Assembly (NCBI GenBank): GCA_030683155.1
Contig: JAUXMV010000102.1
Coordinates: forward strand, 1-59,754
Length of the DNA: 59,754 bases
Direction of reading: 5' to 3'
Source of the DNA: Bacteroidales bacterium
Lineage (GTDB): Bacteria; Bacteroidota; Bacteroidia; Bacteroidales; F082
The notes beneath the pieces were generated by a model. The model saw only the letters and a list, made by a program, of their open reading frames with translations. It was not told the origin of the DNA and searched no databases. A program made the position numbers and the translations under genes. This document shows, in pieces, positions 1-8,543 of the stretch; the first letter of the stretch is position 1, and each line of letters opens with the position of its first letter.

Positions 1-128
1 TTATGGAGAAAGAAGTTACTGCATGGCAGACCCATCGAAATAATAAAACAGCTAAGATAAACTGGCAGTTTACAAATACAGATGCTCGAATTAAATTAGC
101 TCGGCTATATCCGACAATTATAGATTGA
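1..128 (+). pseudogene. IS630-family transposase, C-terminal fragment
   Basis: The window opens inside a plus-strand reading frame that ends with TGA at 126-128. The visible residues include AWQTHRNN, KINWQFT and ARIKLARLYPTI, the typical C-terminal tail of IS630-type DDE transposases (the stretch ending in 'R-L-YP' just before the stop). The remainder lies outside the window, so I cannot say whether the element is complete. Bases 129-275 follow without any gene. The family assignment rests on recall of this tail motif only. Confidence 0.6.
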
Positions 129-275
129 CATGACACTAGATATAGATTCATCTGATGCGAAAGACACACTAAATCAATGAATTCAGAACGCCCAAATGCA
201 AAAAGCGTCTTTCAGAAGTTAACTGAACTCAGAAGAATATAAAAAGTGTTTTGCAGATTCTGAACAGTCAGAATA

Positions 276-941
276 CTAAAATGGGGTAATGGTTAGCCCA
301 ACAGAAAGTGGATACATTTCGGGGCCGAGATCACGTTGAAAAGTTCTGGTAACCTGATAAAATGCAAAAGCATTAATCCATTTATAACCAATCCGTAAGG
401 TTGGTCCATAGGTGTACTTTTCCAAAGAATTTATTTTCTTTTGTTTGAGTAGCATAGTTGGCCCGTCTTTGACAAACTGTCCGACATATTTTTCTTTGCT
501 GTCGATATTAAGTCCCATTTTAAATCCAACACCAACTTTCCAATGATCTTTGAAGTACAAACGAAGTTCGGCAGGGAAATCGAGGTAAACTAGACTCAGC
601 TTGCTTCTTTTGTAGTCTAGATCGTCGCTTATTGGTCTGAAGAGGATGGTATCAGCTTTGATGTTGGCAATGCGCGTATTCGAATAGAAGTTATGCGTAC
701 GGATGCCGGTTCCAATGGCAAAAACGTGGGGACCATCACCAATTTTAAAATTATAGGTAGCATAAGCGTTGAACCCCTGATTGATCATTCTGGAATCCAT
801 ATCAGCTGGTATTTTTGTCAAAATGTCAGTGTAGATATCAAAACCTACAGATACATTTTTGCTGGTTTTACTCGTAATCATCTGCGATTGGGCTGTCATA
901 ACCATGATAACGAGCGCAACCAATAAACCTGCTTTTTTCAT
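276..941 (-). CDS. outer-membrane beta-barrel protein
   Basis: A 221-residue protein if the start is the ATG at 941 (MKKAGLLVALVIMVMTAQSQ), which gives a clean signal peptide ending in AQSQ. A longer reading back to 974 adds eleven residues that spoil the signal peptide. The mature part alternates polar and aromatic residues (YATYNFKIG, LVYLDFPAELRLYF, VGVGFKMGLNI) and ends in LSVGLTITPF, a C-terminal phenylalanine typical of outer-membrane barrels. It resembles the small PorT-like/OMP_b-brl proteins of Bacteroidota. Its substrate or partner is unknown. It stands alone, last in a minus-strand series, 86 bp beyond the TlpA-like gene. Confidence 0.6.
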   Translation of the reverse strand: MKKAGLLVALVIMVMTAQSQMITSKTSKNVSVGFDIYTDILTKIPADMDSRMINQGFNAYATYNFKIGDGPHVFAIGTGIRTHNFYSNTRIANIKADTILFRPISDDLDYKRSKLSLVYLDFPAELRLYFKDHWKVGVGFKMGLNIDSKEKYVGQFVKDGPTMLLKQKKINSLEKYTYGPTLRIGYKWINAFAFYQVTRTFQRDLGPEMYPLSVGLTITPF

Positions 942-1027
942 AGAAGTGTGTTTTTGTGTTTGTATGAAAAACAAAGTACAAAGATATCAAATTCAGCGAT
1001 GCAAAGCATCAATAAATGGCGCATGAA

Positions 1028-1642
1028 TCAACTGGAACGTGCAATAAGTTCTTTCATTGTGTTTTGCATGCTTTGGCTGTTCCACTTTGCAGCACCGGTT
1101 TTACGTATTATTACAGCTCCTTCGGGACTGATAATCCATGTTGTTGGAATACTGTTTGTTGAAAATATCTGCGGAACTCCGCCACGGTTGATGTACACAG
1201 GCATATTGAAGCCGCGTCTTTCCATAAACGCTTTCACTTTTGCCGGGTCTTCATCTGTAATAAGCAAAAACACGGACTCATTGCCAAATTGGTCGTATAA
1301 ATCCTGGATATCTGGCATTTCAGCAATACAGGGCGGACACCATGTGGCCCAGAAATTCAAAAAAACTGCCTTTCCCTGAAAATCTGCAAATTGCACGCTG
1401 TTTCCTTCCATCGTCTGAAATCCCCAGTTCCATGCATCTGCAGGAACCATCTGGTGCTTTTCGTTTTCTATTGTTTTAGGTGACCCGGCAAGCAAACGTG
1501 CAGTAAAAGCACTTATCTCTTTCCGGCTTGCCGGAATAAGCATTCCGATAACCAAAAGAATGAATATTAAATCACTTATTTTGCTGAACCATGATTTATT
1601 TTCATTGTATTTGTGCCACCTTTTTTTGATGTAATCGAGCAT
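1028..1642 (-). CDS. TlpA/ResA-like thiol-disulfide oxidoreductase
   Basis: 204 residues. The N-terminus is charged and followed by one membrane anchor (about residues 23-37). The rest is a thioredoxin fold facing the periplasm. The redox motif is WCPPC (W101, C102, C105) in the context FLNFWATWCPPC, then the TlpA-typical EMPD; a cis-Pro segment SIPTTWII comes later. Proteins of this family reduce or oxidise thiols of exported proteins, often during cytochrome c maturation. No ccm or ccs genes are next to it, so the target is open. It lies 45 bp downstream of the 135-residue hypothetical gene on the same strand. Confidence 0.85.
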   Translation of the reverse strand: MLDYIKKRWHKYNENKSWFSKISDLIFILLVIGMLIPASRKEISAFTARLLAGSPKTIENEKHQMVPADAWNWGFQTMEGNSVQFADFQGKAVFLNFWATWCPPCIAEMPDIQDLYDQFGNESVFLLITDEDPAKVKAFMERRGFNMPVYINRGGVPQIFSTNSIPTTWIISPEGAVIIRKTGAAKWNSQSMQNTMKELIARSS

Positions 1643-1687
1643 TCTTTTGGATATAATTGTGATAAATGAGTTGAGACTGAAATTCTA

Positions 1688-2095
1688 TTATTCTTGTTTA
1701 TTTTCGGTCACCAAACGGGCTCTTTCGTCCAAAAGACGATCGATTTCAGCCTCACTCAGTCCGGGTTTACGAAGCATTTCATCGATTTTTACAATGTCAT
1801 TTACCTCTTCAGCAATTGTTAAAGGGGCTTCTTCAAAATGCTCCGGCTCACCAAGTTCACGCTTCAGTTGCTTGATAAAAAGTCCGATCATCTGCTTCAT
1901 CGGCTCATTCATCTGACCCATCATTTCAAATGAAATCTGGTCTTTCATGGTATCATAGTTTTTGAGAAACATTTTCATTTGTTCAAACTGAAAACGGTTG
2001 ATGCCCGGAATGTCCTCCATCGGATGTTGCTCCATAAGTTTATTAAACAGCCTGAAAAGCTCTTCTATCTGTTTTTTAAAATCTTCTTGTTCCAT
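1688..2095 (-). CDS. conserved hypothetical protein, helical
   Basis: 135 residues, no signal peptide or membrane segment, rich in Met, Glu, Lys and Gln and predicted to be almost wholly helical (LFRLFNKLMEQ, MKQMIGLFIKQLKREL). No recognisable catalytic motif. I do not know the family; similar short acidic helical proteins occur in Bacteroidota. It is cytoplasmic by composition and sits between a DUF2179 membrane protein (60 bp upstream) and a TlpA-like gene (45 bp downstream), all on the minus strand, so cotranscription is possible. Confidence 0.6.
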   Translation of the reverse strand: MEQEDFKKQIEELFRLFNKLMEQHPMEDIPGINRFQFEQMKMFLKNYDTMKDQISFEMMGQMNEPMKQMIGLFIKQLKRELGEPEHFEEAPLTIAEEVNDIVKIDEMLRKPGLSEAEIDRLLDERARLVTENKQE

Positions 2096-2155
2096 ACTTT
2101 TTTGTTTTGGAAAATTTAATAACGCAAAAATCGTGCAAATAGTTCATTTTGTCAT

Positions 2156-2749
2156 TTACTTGCGTAATTGACTGTGCGAAAAGATGCCACCGAAAAGTGG
2201 GTGCTTTTTGTTTGCAGCTTTAAAATACCCTTCGTTCACCTTTTGCACCTCCTCGACGGTGTAAAATGCATTCGGATTGTGAAAATTTATGATTGAAAGA
2301 GCATCAGCCAAGTCTTTTTTCTTAACGATGCTGAAAAGGATTTTCACCGGACCTGACTTTCCTTCAGCGTCCATAGTAGTAACGCCATAGTTTGCATCGC
2401 GCAGATGCTGAATGAGATCAGTGGTGTCTTTTTTGGGAATGATGCGAATGACAACAGTTCCAAGACTCATTTTTTCGACCAGAATGATACCGATATAGTT
2501 ACCTGCCGCAAAACCTGCTCCATAGCCGATATATGACATGAAATTGTCGAGTTGCTGCATAATCTGACCGATGGCAAGCAGCCAAATTGTAACTTCAATG
2601 AAACCCAAAATTGGGGCAATGTTTTTGAATCCACGTGAGACAAAAATCACGCGGATGGTGCCAACAGAAACATCCAGAATACGCGCAAAAGCAATCAGCA
2701 ACGGGAGAACAACCCAGTTGTAAATGTCAGCAGAAAAGAACTCTTGCAT
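2156..2749 (-). CDS. DUF2179 (UPF0316-type) membrane protein
   Basis: 197 residues. Three hydrophobic segments occupy roughly the first 95 residues (VVLPLLIAFARILDVSVGTI, LGFIEVTIWLLAIGQI, YGAGFAAGNYIGIILVE). They are followed by a soluble C-terminal domain (VVIRIIPKKDTTDLIQHLRD ... ALSIINFHNPNAFYTVEEV) that looks like DUF2179, the small domain also found at the C-terminus of YitT proteins. The combination matches the UPF0316/DUF5698 family. Function in this family is not established. Length fits. The start ATG at 2749 is preceded by a spacer of about 240 bp up to tRNA-Gln. Confidence 0.75.
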   Translation of the reverse strand: MQEFFSADIYNWVVLPLLIAFARILDVSVGTIRVIFVSRGFKNIAPILGFIEVTIWLLAIGQIMQQLDNFMSYIGYGAGFAAGNYIGIILVEKMSLGTVVIRIIPKKDTTDLIQHLRDANYGVTTMDAEGKSGPVKILFSIVKKKDLADALSIINFHNPNAFYTVEEVQKVNEGYFKAANKKHPLFGGIFSHSQLRK

Positions 2750-2948
2750 GGTAAATTAATTTTGGTTTCAATAGCTTATGAACTGCAAAAATAGTGCATT
2801 TCGAGTTACTAAAAATTGACTGTTCGATCTTGCGATTGTGATTGGTTATAGATTGTGGGTGTCTAGAAAGGTTGTCTCCTATGAATTGAATCCTCGATTC
2901 TTCAATTGCAATCCTCGATCCATCTATAACACCTGAAAATTTTCGGCC

Positions 2949-2983
2949 AAAAAAAAGAGCTACAAATTCATTGTAACTCTTTT
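2949..2983 (-). terminator. rho-independent terminator after tRNA-Gln
   Basis: Read on the minus strand, GAGTTACAA and TTGTAGCTC form a 9-bp stem (one G-T pair) with a short loop, followed by eight T. It begins about 10 bp after the 3' end of tRNA-Gln and probably ends a glnS/tRNA-Gln transcript. Confidence 0.75.
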
Positions 2984-2993
2984 CTTTCAGTGT

Positions 2994-3065
2994 TGCCCGA
3001 TTAGGTCTCGAACCTAAACTCTTCTGATCCAGAGTCAGACGTGTTGCCAATTACACCATCGGGCA
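2994..3065 (-). tRNA. tRNA-Gln (anticodon CTG)
   Basis: A 72-nt cloverleaf on the minus strand. The acceptor stem is TGCCCGA paired with TCGGGCA. The D arm contains TGGTGTAATTGGCAACA, the anticodon stem is TCTGA/TCAGA with loop CTCTGGA (anticodon CTG, decoding CAG), and the T arm contains GGTTCGAGACC. CCA is not encoded. It lies 104 bp behind the stop of glnS on the same strand, so the tRNA is next to the synthetase that charges it. Confidence 0.95.
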
Positions 3066-3169
3066 ATTTCAGCGTGCAAATTTACAAAATGCTTTACAAA
3101 CAGCAGGCTTTTTTTCCTTTTCTTTTGCAGAAGTTTCTGTCAATATTCAATAATCTTTTTAAATAGAAA

Positions 3170-4873
3170 CTAATTACCCTTTGTCCTTGTCCAGTTATCT
3201 TTCAACGAGACCGTTCTGTTGAAAACAAGCTTGCCTGCAACGCTGTCTTTGTCAACACAGAAATACCCAAGGCGCTGAAACTGAAATTTTTCTCCCGTTA
3301 CAACATTCGCCAATACAGGTTCCAGCTTACAATGTGTGACAACTTTCAGCGAATCAGGATTCAGAAACTCCAGCGGATCTTTGTCTTTGTGTCCTGCAGG
3401 ATCTTCATCCATAAACAGCCGGTCGTAAAGTCTGACCTCAGCATCAACCGCATTTGAAGCTTCCACCCAGTGCAAGGTTCCTTTCACCTTAGGTTGTTTT
3501 GGACCGGTTCCGCTTTTCGTATCAGCATCAAAGGTGCAAAAAACTGTTTGAACATTGCCTGCCTCATCTGCTTCAAAACTTTCGCATTTGATCACATAAG
3601 CACCTTTCAGGCGAACTTCTTTTCCCGGGGCAAGGCGGAAATACTTATTCGGCGGATCTACCATAAAGTCATCACGTTCAATATAAATCTCTTTTCCAAA
3701 TGGAACCATCCTTGTGCCGCCGGCAGCATCCTCCGGATTGTTTTCGAGTTCCACCCATTCTGTTTGTCCTTCAGGATAGTTTGTAAGCACCAGCTTCACA
3801 GGATCAAGCACGGCCATCACACGGTTGGTGGTTTTATTCAAATCTTCGCGCACACTGAATTCAAGCAATCCAACATCGATCACATTGTCCCGTTTTGCTA
3901 CGCCAATACGGTCAGCAAAAGCACGAATGGAGGCAGGGGTATAGCCTCTCCTGCGCAGTCCTGCAATGGTAGGCATCCGCGGATCGTCCCAGCCGTTTAC
4001 AATCTTGTTTTTTACCAGTTCGAGCAGCTTGCGCTTACTCATCACGGTATAACTCAGATTAAGGCGTGCAAACTCAATCTGTCGCGGCCTGTAGGATGTT
4101 TCAGTTATTTGATCAAGAAACCAGTCGTAGAGCGGTCGGTGTACTTCAAACTCAAGCGTGCAAAGGGAATGCGTGATACCTTCGAGGTAGTCGCTTTGTC
4201 CATGCGCATAATCGTACATCGGATAAATCTTCCAGGTGTCGCCAGTACGGTGATGCTCGGCATGCAGGATGCGGTAAAGCACCGGGTCGCGCATGTGCAT
4301 ATTGGGCGAAGTCATGTCGATCCTGGCTCTGAGAACGCGCGCTCCATTGGGAAACTCACCGTTTTTCATGCGCTCAAAAAGATCAATATTTTCGTCGATG
4401 CTGCGATTGCGGAACGGACTTTCGATGCCCGGCCGTGTTGGCGTTCCTCTCTGCTGACTGATTATTTCCTGTGGCTGATCATCCACGTAAGCAAGTCCTT
4501 TACGTATGAGCAGCAATGCCCATTCATAGAGCTGATCAAAATAATCGGACGCATAATAAGGCTCCTTATCCCATTGGAATCCCAGCCATTTTACATCTTC
4601 CATGATGGAGTCCACATATTCTGTTTCCTCCTTTTCAGGGTTGGTATCGTCAAACCTGAGATTGCATTTTCCAGCGTACTGTTCTGCAATGCCAAAGTTC
4701 AGACAGATCGATTTGGCGTGTCCAATATGCAGATACCCATTGGGTTCGGGGGGGAAGCGGGTATGTACACGCCCCTCATTTTTGTTGTTAAGCTTGTCTT
4801 CTTCAACGATGGCTTCGATGAAATTGAGAGAGCGTTTTTCTTCCGGAAGCGATTCTTCAGCTATATGCGACAT
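3170..4873 (-). CDS. glnS: glutaminyl-tRNA synthetase
   Basis: 567 residues from the ATG at 4873 ([15 protein letters not shown]); a start at 4918 would add fifteen residues with no family resemblance. This class I synthetase attaches glutamine to tRNA-Gln in the cytoplasm. The HIGH motif is intact (HIGH, residues 49-52, in [15 protein letters not shown]) and the KMSKS-like loop is VMSKRK (residues 277-282). DDTNPEKEE, the GlnRS-specific signature, follows the Rossmann entry. The C-terminal half is the two-beta-barrel anticodon-binding region. Length is normal (E. coli enzyme about 554). A tRNA-Gln gene follows on the same strand. Confidence 0.97.
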   Translation of the reverse strand: MSHIAEESLPEEKRSLNFIEAIVEEDKLNNKNEGRVHTRFPPEPNGYLHIGHAKSICLNFGIAEQYAGKCNLRFDDTNPEKEETEYVDSIMEDVKWLGFQWDKEPYYASDYFDQLYEWALLLIRKGLAYVDDQPQEIISQQRGTPTRPGIESPFRNRSIDENIDLFERMKNGEFPNGARVLRARIDMTSPNMHMRDPVLYRILHAEHHRTGDTWKIYPMYDYAHGQSDYLEGITHSLCTLEFEVHRPLYDWFLDQITETSYRPRQIEFARLNLSYTVMSKRKLLELVKNKIVNGWDDPRMPTIAGLRRRGYTPASIRAFADRIGVAKRDNVIDVGLLEFSVREDLNKTTNRVMAVLDPVKLVLTNYPEGQTEWVELENNPEDAAGGTRMVPFGKEIYIERDDFMVDPPNKYFRLAPGKEVRLKGAYVIKCESFEADEAGNVQTVFCTFDADTKSGTGPKQPKVKGTLHWVEASNAVDAEVRLYDRLFMDEDPAGHKDKDPLEFLNPDSLKVVTHCKLEPVLANVVTGEKFQFQRLGYFCVDKDSVAGKLVFNRTVSLKDNWTRTKGN

Positions 4874-5028
4874 AGTTTTCAGCAGATTAGTGGATTGCAA
4901 ATTGTTTTCAGGCGGCAAAAGTAATCAGTTTTAAGCGATAATGAAAGGAGTAAATATTCAGAAACTCAAAACAATGCTTTACTTGCATCCGAAAAAAGAC
5001 CTTAAAGATTGGATAATTTGGGTCAAAT

Positions 5029-5913
5029 CTATCCTGCAAAATAGCGCAAAATGCTTTTCACCTGTGAAACGTAGCCGCCACCAAACAAATTAACATGCAC
5101 CAAAAGCGGATAAATGTTGCAGAGATCAACACGTGTCTGCCAGCCTTTTTCGAGCGGAAAACTGCTGTGGTATGCGGTATAAAAGCTGTTGTCAAATCCG
5201 CCGAAAAGCTTCGACATCGCAAGATCCATCTCTCTGTGGCCATAATAGATTGCCGGATCGATAAGCACAGGTGCCGATTTTTCGTTGCAAAGGAAGTTGC
5301 CGCTCCACAAATCTCCATGCAGAAGTGCAGGTGCTTCTGCGGGAAAAAGTTTGTCAAGTTTACCAAAAAGGCGTTCAAAAGCCATCAGTGAAGCACTGTC
5401 AAAAGCACCTCTATTGCGCGCCATTCTGATCTGTGGTTCAAGGCGCATTCCTGCAAAAAACTCAGGCCAGTTGTCGCAGAAACTGTTTTTCTGTTCAAGC
5501 GATCCAATGAAGTTATCATGATTCAGACCAAAATGTGCCGCAGTATTTTTATGCAATTGGGCAAGTTGCGTTCCGAATTCATGCCAGAATGACTGACTTG
5601 CGTGTCCTTTTTCAACATAGGATAAGATCAGAAAAGCAAGGGATGCTTCTTCTCCTGTGCCGATAACCTCAGGTATTTTGATGCTGTTTGTTGCTGAAAG
5701 CTTCTCCAAACCAAGGGCTTCTTTGACAAACATCTGCGGATAGCGGTCTGCGTAGTTCCACTTCATAAAAAACGACTTCCTGGCATAAACAAGCTTACAG
5801 CAATCGTTGATGGATCCACCGCCCAATGCCCGTGTTTCTTCAATACGGCCTTTGATGCCTGTATGTTTTTCGAGCAGCTTTTCAACCGCCGGCGCGAGGG
5901 AAAGTGGAATCAT
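5029..5913 (-). CDS. fructosamine/ketosamine-3-kinase family protein
   Basis: 294 residues, cytoplasmic, aminoglycoside-phosphotransferase fold. Family members phosphorylate sugars bound to amines (ribulosamine, fructosamine) so that the adduct falls off, a protein-deglycation repair. Seen here: LGGGSINDCCKL (nucleotide-binding strand), FFMKWN with the ATP-binding lysine, HGDLWSGN (199-206, catalytic Asp loop) and LIDPAIYYGHREMDLAM (metal-binding Asp and the family's GHRE signature). All key residues are present and the length matches the family. It is a single gene between glnS and the sigma-factor pair. Substrate preference cannot be read from sequence. Confidence 0.88.
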   Translation of the reverse strand: MIPLSLAPAVEKLLEKHTGIKGRIEETRALGGGSINDCCKLVYARKSFFMKWNYADRYPQMFVKEALGLEKLSATNSIKIPEVIGTGEEASLAFLILSYVEKGHASQSFWHEFGTQLAQLHKNTAAHFGLNHDNFIGSLEQKNSFCDNWPEFFAGMRLEPQIRMARNRGAFDSASLMAFERLFGKLDKLFPAEAPALLHGDLWSGNFLCNEKSAPVLIDPAIYYGHREMDLAMSKLFGGFDNSFYTAYHSSFPLEKGWQTRVDLCNIYPLLVHVNLFGGGYVSQVKSILRYFAG

Positions 5914-5974
5914 GGGAAATCAGTTAAGATGTATTGTTTGCGCGCAATGTGCTGATTTTTTTGCTTCCGGTATA

Positions 5975-6391
5975 TCAAACAAAATAATTCACATTCGTAA
6001 ATCTCCTTACAATCAGTCGCTCTATGAGCAGCAGCAGTCCAATGGCAACAAGCACCATTAGTGACATTGCTGGCAGTTGGGCAGTGGTTTCTGCAATCTG
6101 ATCAAAAGTGGGCTGATCGCTGATTAGCAGTCTGTTCATCCAACTGATGGCGTCGGAAACTCCACCGGTAATAAAGCCGAAGTCAACCAAAAATAGCAGT
6201 GAAATCATTGCAGTGAGCAGACTAAGGCCAAGCAATAGTTTTTCAATAGTCATGGTGGCGGCTATCGGATTGTGAACCTGCTCAGCGCTGATCTGATCCA
6301 TAATTTTGCTTTTTAGCTTTGGCGGCGCCTTCATTGGCTTCATTTGCCTGAGCAACTGATCTATTTCTTTGTTTTCAAAATTATCGTTCAT
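5975..6391 (-). CDS. small membrane protein next to ECF sigma factor, possible anti-sigma factor
   Basis: 138 residues. A cytoplasmic N-terminus of about 50 residues (EIDQLLRQMKPMKAPPKLKSKIMDQI) precedes two hydrophobic segments (LLLGLSLLTAMISLLFLVDF and MSLMVLVAIGLLLLIERLIV). It starts 3 bp after the sigma-factor stop codon, so the two are almost certainly cotranscribed. That layout is typical of an ECF sigma factor and its membrane-bound anti-sigma factor. No zinc-binding anti-sigma (ZAS) motif is visible, so the anti-sigma role is inferred from context only. Confidence 0.65.
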   Translation of the reverse strand: MNDNFENKEIDQLLRQMKPMKAPPKLKSKIMDQISAEQVHNPIAATMTIEKLLLGLSLLTAMISLLFLVDFGFITGGVSDAISWMNRLLISDQPTFDQIAETTAQLPAMSLMVLVAIGLLLLIERLIVRRFTNVNYFV

Positions 6392-6394
6392 CGC

Positions 6395-6958
6395 TTAAAA
6401 TTGTTGTGTGGTGGTTTCTTGTAAAATTCTTTCCTGCAGCTTTTTTCGTATCCTGAAAAGTCTCGTCTTGACGTTCGGCACACTGAGTCCTGTAATCTGA
6501 CTGATTTCATCCACTGATTGTTGCTGCATATAATAAAAGGTAATCAAAGCATTGTCTTCCGGTTCAAGTTGTCCGACAGCCGTTTCGAGTTGGGTAAGCA
6601 AGGTTTCTTTTTCGTAGAAATCATTTTCGTCAGCCATATTGGTTGCAAGCTGATTCATGAGTTTATCATCGCCGAGATGGATTTTGTTTTTCTTTTTTCG
6701 ATATTCACTGACGGCGCTGTTGTAAGCAATACGACTCAGCCATGTCGAAAACATCGATTTTTTATTAAACCCTGCCAGTGAATGATATGCTTTTAAAAAA
6801 ACCATTTGTGTTGTATCTTCTGCTTCGTCGTCTCTTTTGAGAATTCGCCTGATCAATGTATAAACGGCATCCTGATGCCTTTCAACCAACATTGCAAATG
6901 CATTGGTATCACCGCTCAGTACTTTTTCAACCCAGATAAGATCTTCATCTTTTGTCAT
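6395..6958 (-). CDS. ECF-type RNA polymerase sigma factor
   Basis: 187 residues. Region 2 is clear (AFAMLVERHQDAVYTLIRRIL, DDEAEDTTQMVFLKAYHSL, FSTWLSRIAYNSAVSEYRKKK), as is region 4 (EPEDNALITFYYMQQQSVDEI, SVPNVKTRLFRIRKKL), joined by a short linker. No region 1 or 3, hence group 4 (ECF). It would direct polymerase to a small regulon. The downstream membrane gene begins 3 bp after its stop. The M64 peptidase gene runs divergently from 7031, leaving 72 bp between the two starts, so the peptidase may share control, but I see no direct evidence. Confidence 0.92.
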   Translation of the reverse strand: MTKDEDLIWVEKVLSGDTNAFAMLVERHQDAVYTLIRRILKRDDEAEDTTQMVFLKAYHSLAGFNKKSMFSTWLSRIAYNSAVSEYRKKKNKIHLGDDKLMNQLATNMADENDFYEKETLLTQLETAVGQLEPEDNALITFYYMQQQSVDEISQITGLSVPNVKTRLFRIRKKLQERILQETTTQQF

Positions 6959-7030
6959 CGGTTGTCAGACGTTTATTCTTGCAATTGGTTACAAAAGTAT
7001 GCGTAAATTTACACTTTTAATGCCAAAACC

Positions 7031-8302
7031 ATGAAGAATACTTTATTTCTGACAATTGTTTTATGTGCAACAATGTCAACAGCCTGGGCTCAGTTCGACA
7101 GCCATTTCATTGATCAGAGTCTGCGGATTGATTATGTGCATTCCGGAACAGACACCACCGAATGGTATGCTTTGGAAGCACTCATTCGAGAACCTTACTG
7201 GGGTGGATCAAAACTCAATCTTGTTGACACCTTCATGTATGGCAACTACTACGTGGAGGTATTCGACAAATTGGATAACCTGATCTATTCCAGAGGCTAC
7301 AGTTCGCTCTTTGCCGAATGGCAGACAACCAGTGAAGCAAAAGTTCTGGCACGCAACTTCTTTGAAACCGTGCTAATTCCATTTCCAAAAATGAAGGTTA
7401 AGGTAACGCTCTCTTCCCGAAACAGAGAAGGTGTCTTTTTACCGCAATTTTCATTAAATATCGATCCTGAAGATTATTTTATCAAGCCAGCGCCCAAAAA
7501 AGCAAGACTTGTGCATGATGTATTAATCAGCAATAAGCCGGAGAAAGCCGTTGACATCGTCATCCTGCCTGATGGTTACAGAGAAGAAGATATGGACAAA
7601 TTCAGGGCCGATTGTGATAAATTCAAAGAAGATCTTTTCCGCTTTGAACCCTTTGCTTCCAACAAGCAGCATTTTAATATCCGTGCGGTTTTGGCTCCTT
7701 CCATCGACAGCGGTATTGCCATTCCGGCAAAAGATTTCTGGCCCGAAACAGCATTGTCTTCCAGCTTTTATACTTTCGACAGCGAACGCTATTGTATGAC
7801 CTACGACCATAAAACCTTGCGCGACCTTGCCGGACAAGTACCCTACGATCAGATTTACATCCTTGCCAACACTAAAAAATATGGTGGCGGCGGCATCTTC
7901 AACTTCTATTGCCTGAGTGGAAGCAGCAACAGACTTTCTGCAGAAATTATTGTTCACGAATTCGGGCATGGCTTTGTTGGTTTAGGGGATGAATATTATG
8001 ACTCTTCCACTGCCTACAATGATTTTTATAATCTCGAAATCGAACCCTGGGAACCCAACATTACCACTTTAGTAAATTTTGAGAAAAAATGGCAACACCT
8101 CATCCCTGCCGAAACGCCCATCCCAACGCCGGATGAACCACAATGGGACAACCAAACCGGTGTCTTCGAAGGTGGAGGATACAGCGCCAAAGGTGTTTTC
8201 CGGCCTTCTCGCGATTGCCTTATGCACACTTTCAAAGGAAAAGTATTCTGCGCTGCATGCTCCGAAGCCATCCAGAAAATGATCAATTTTTATATTGAAT
8301 AA
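7031..8302 (+). CDS. secreted M64-family metallopeptidase
   Basis: 423 residues with a signal peptide (MKNTLFLTIVLCATMSTAWAQ). The zinc site is HEFGHGFVGLGDEYY: H309, E310 and H313, with the GLGDEY continuation characteristic of peptidase family M64 (the IgA peptidase of Clostridium ramosum is the named member). An N-terminal M64_N-like beta domain (about residues 25-150) precedes the catalytic part, which begins near DIVILPDGYREEDM, the usual entry of M64 catalytic domains. The C-terminus has CLMHTFKGKVFCAACSEAI, probably a disulfide-bearing segment. It is likely exported to periplasm or cell surface; the true substrate is unknown. Single gene, divergent from the ECF sigma factor. Confidence 0.88.
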   Translation: MKNTLFLTIVLCATMSTAWAQFDSHFIDQSLRIDYVHSGTDTTEWYALEALIREPYWGGSKLNLVDTFMYGNYYVEVFDKLDNLIYSRGYSSLFAEWQTTSEAKVLARNFFETVLIPFPKMKVKVTLSSRNREGVFLPQFSLNIDPEDYFIKPAPKKARLVHDVLISNKPEKAVDIVILPDGYREEDMDKFRADCDKFKEDLFRFEPFASNKQHFNIRAVLAPSIDSGIAIPAKDFWPETALSSSFYTFDSERYCMTYDHKTLRDLAGQVPYDQIYILANTKKYGGGGIFNFYCLSGSSNRLSAEIIVHEFGHGFVGLGDEYYDSSTAYNDFYNLEIEPWEPNITTLVNFEKKWQHLIPAETPIPTPDEPQWDNQTGVFEGGGYSAKGVFRPSRDCLMHTFKGKVFCAACSEAIQKMINFYIE

Positions 8303-8344
8303 TGTCAAAAATGAATTCGGTCTATCATTGTCAATAAACAGTAT

Positions 8345-8452
8345 GCAAAAGCGTTTCGCAATTACCTGCAAGCTATTTGAAGCAATTTATCTTTCTTTTT
8401 TGTTCCAAAATAAGCCATGCTAATTACTAATGAGTATAAAATGACAATTATA
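8345..8452 (-). pseudogene. collapsed relic of a second DUF4143 ATPase gene
   Basis: Three blocks here match separate parts of the adjacent intact gene in the same order and orientation. 8345-8363 equals 8627-8645 (19 of 19, near the 3' end of the gene). 8372-8388 equals 9772-9788 (17 of 17, codons 4-9). 8416-8452 equals 9825-9861 (36 of 37, the upstream region). The intact copy has about 1.1 kb between blocks one and two, the relic only 8 bp. The simplest reading is a tandem copy that lost its middle. Nothing translatable remains. Confidence 0.6.
8416..8452. repeat. 37-bp direct repeat, copy 1
   Basis: Matches 9825-9861 at 36 of 37 positions (core ATGAGTATAAAATGACAATT), same orientation. 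The other copy lies just upstream of the DUF4143 gene start, so this copy is best read as the promoter region of the lost second gene. Confidence 0.85.
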
Positions 8453-8543
8453 ATAATACCGAAAGGCATTATACCATTACAGCTTTTGGATTCATCTATA
8501 ATTCACTTTGGTATAAAATGCTGCGCTTTTCTCTTTGAAAACT

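Noticed and set aside
2727-3050. 107-codon minus-strand frame
   Set aside because: Runs through tRNA-Gln and its terminator; translation resembles nothing.
3470-4924. 484-codon plus-strand frame opposite glnS
   Set aside because: Shadow of glnS; no family resemblance, low-complexity translation and normal GlnRS motifs on the other strand.
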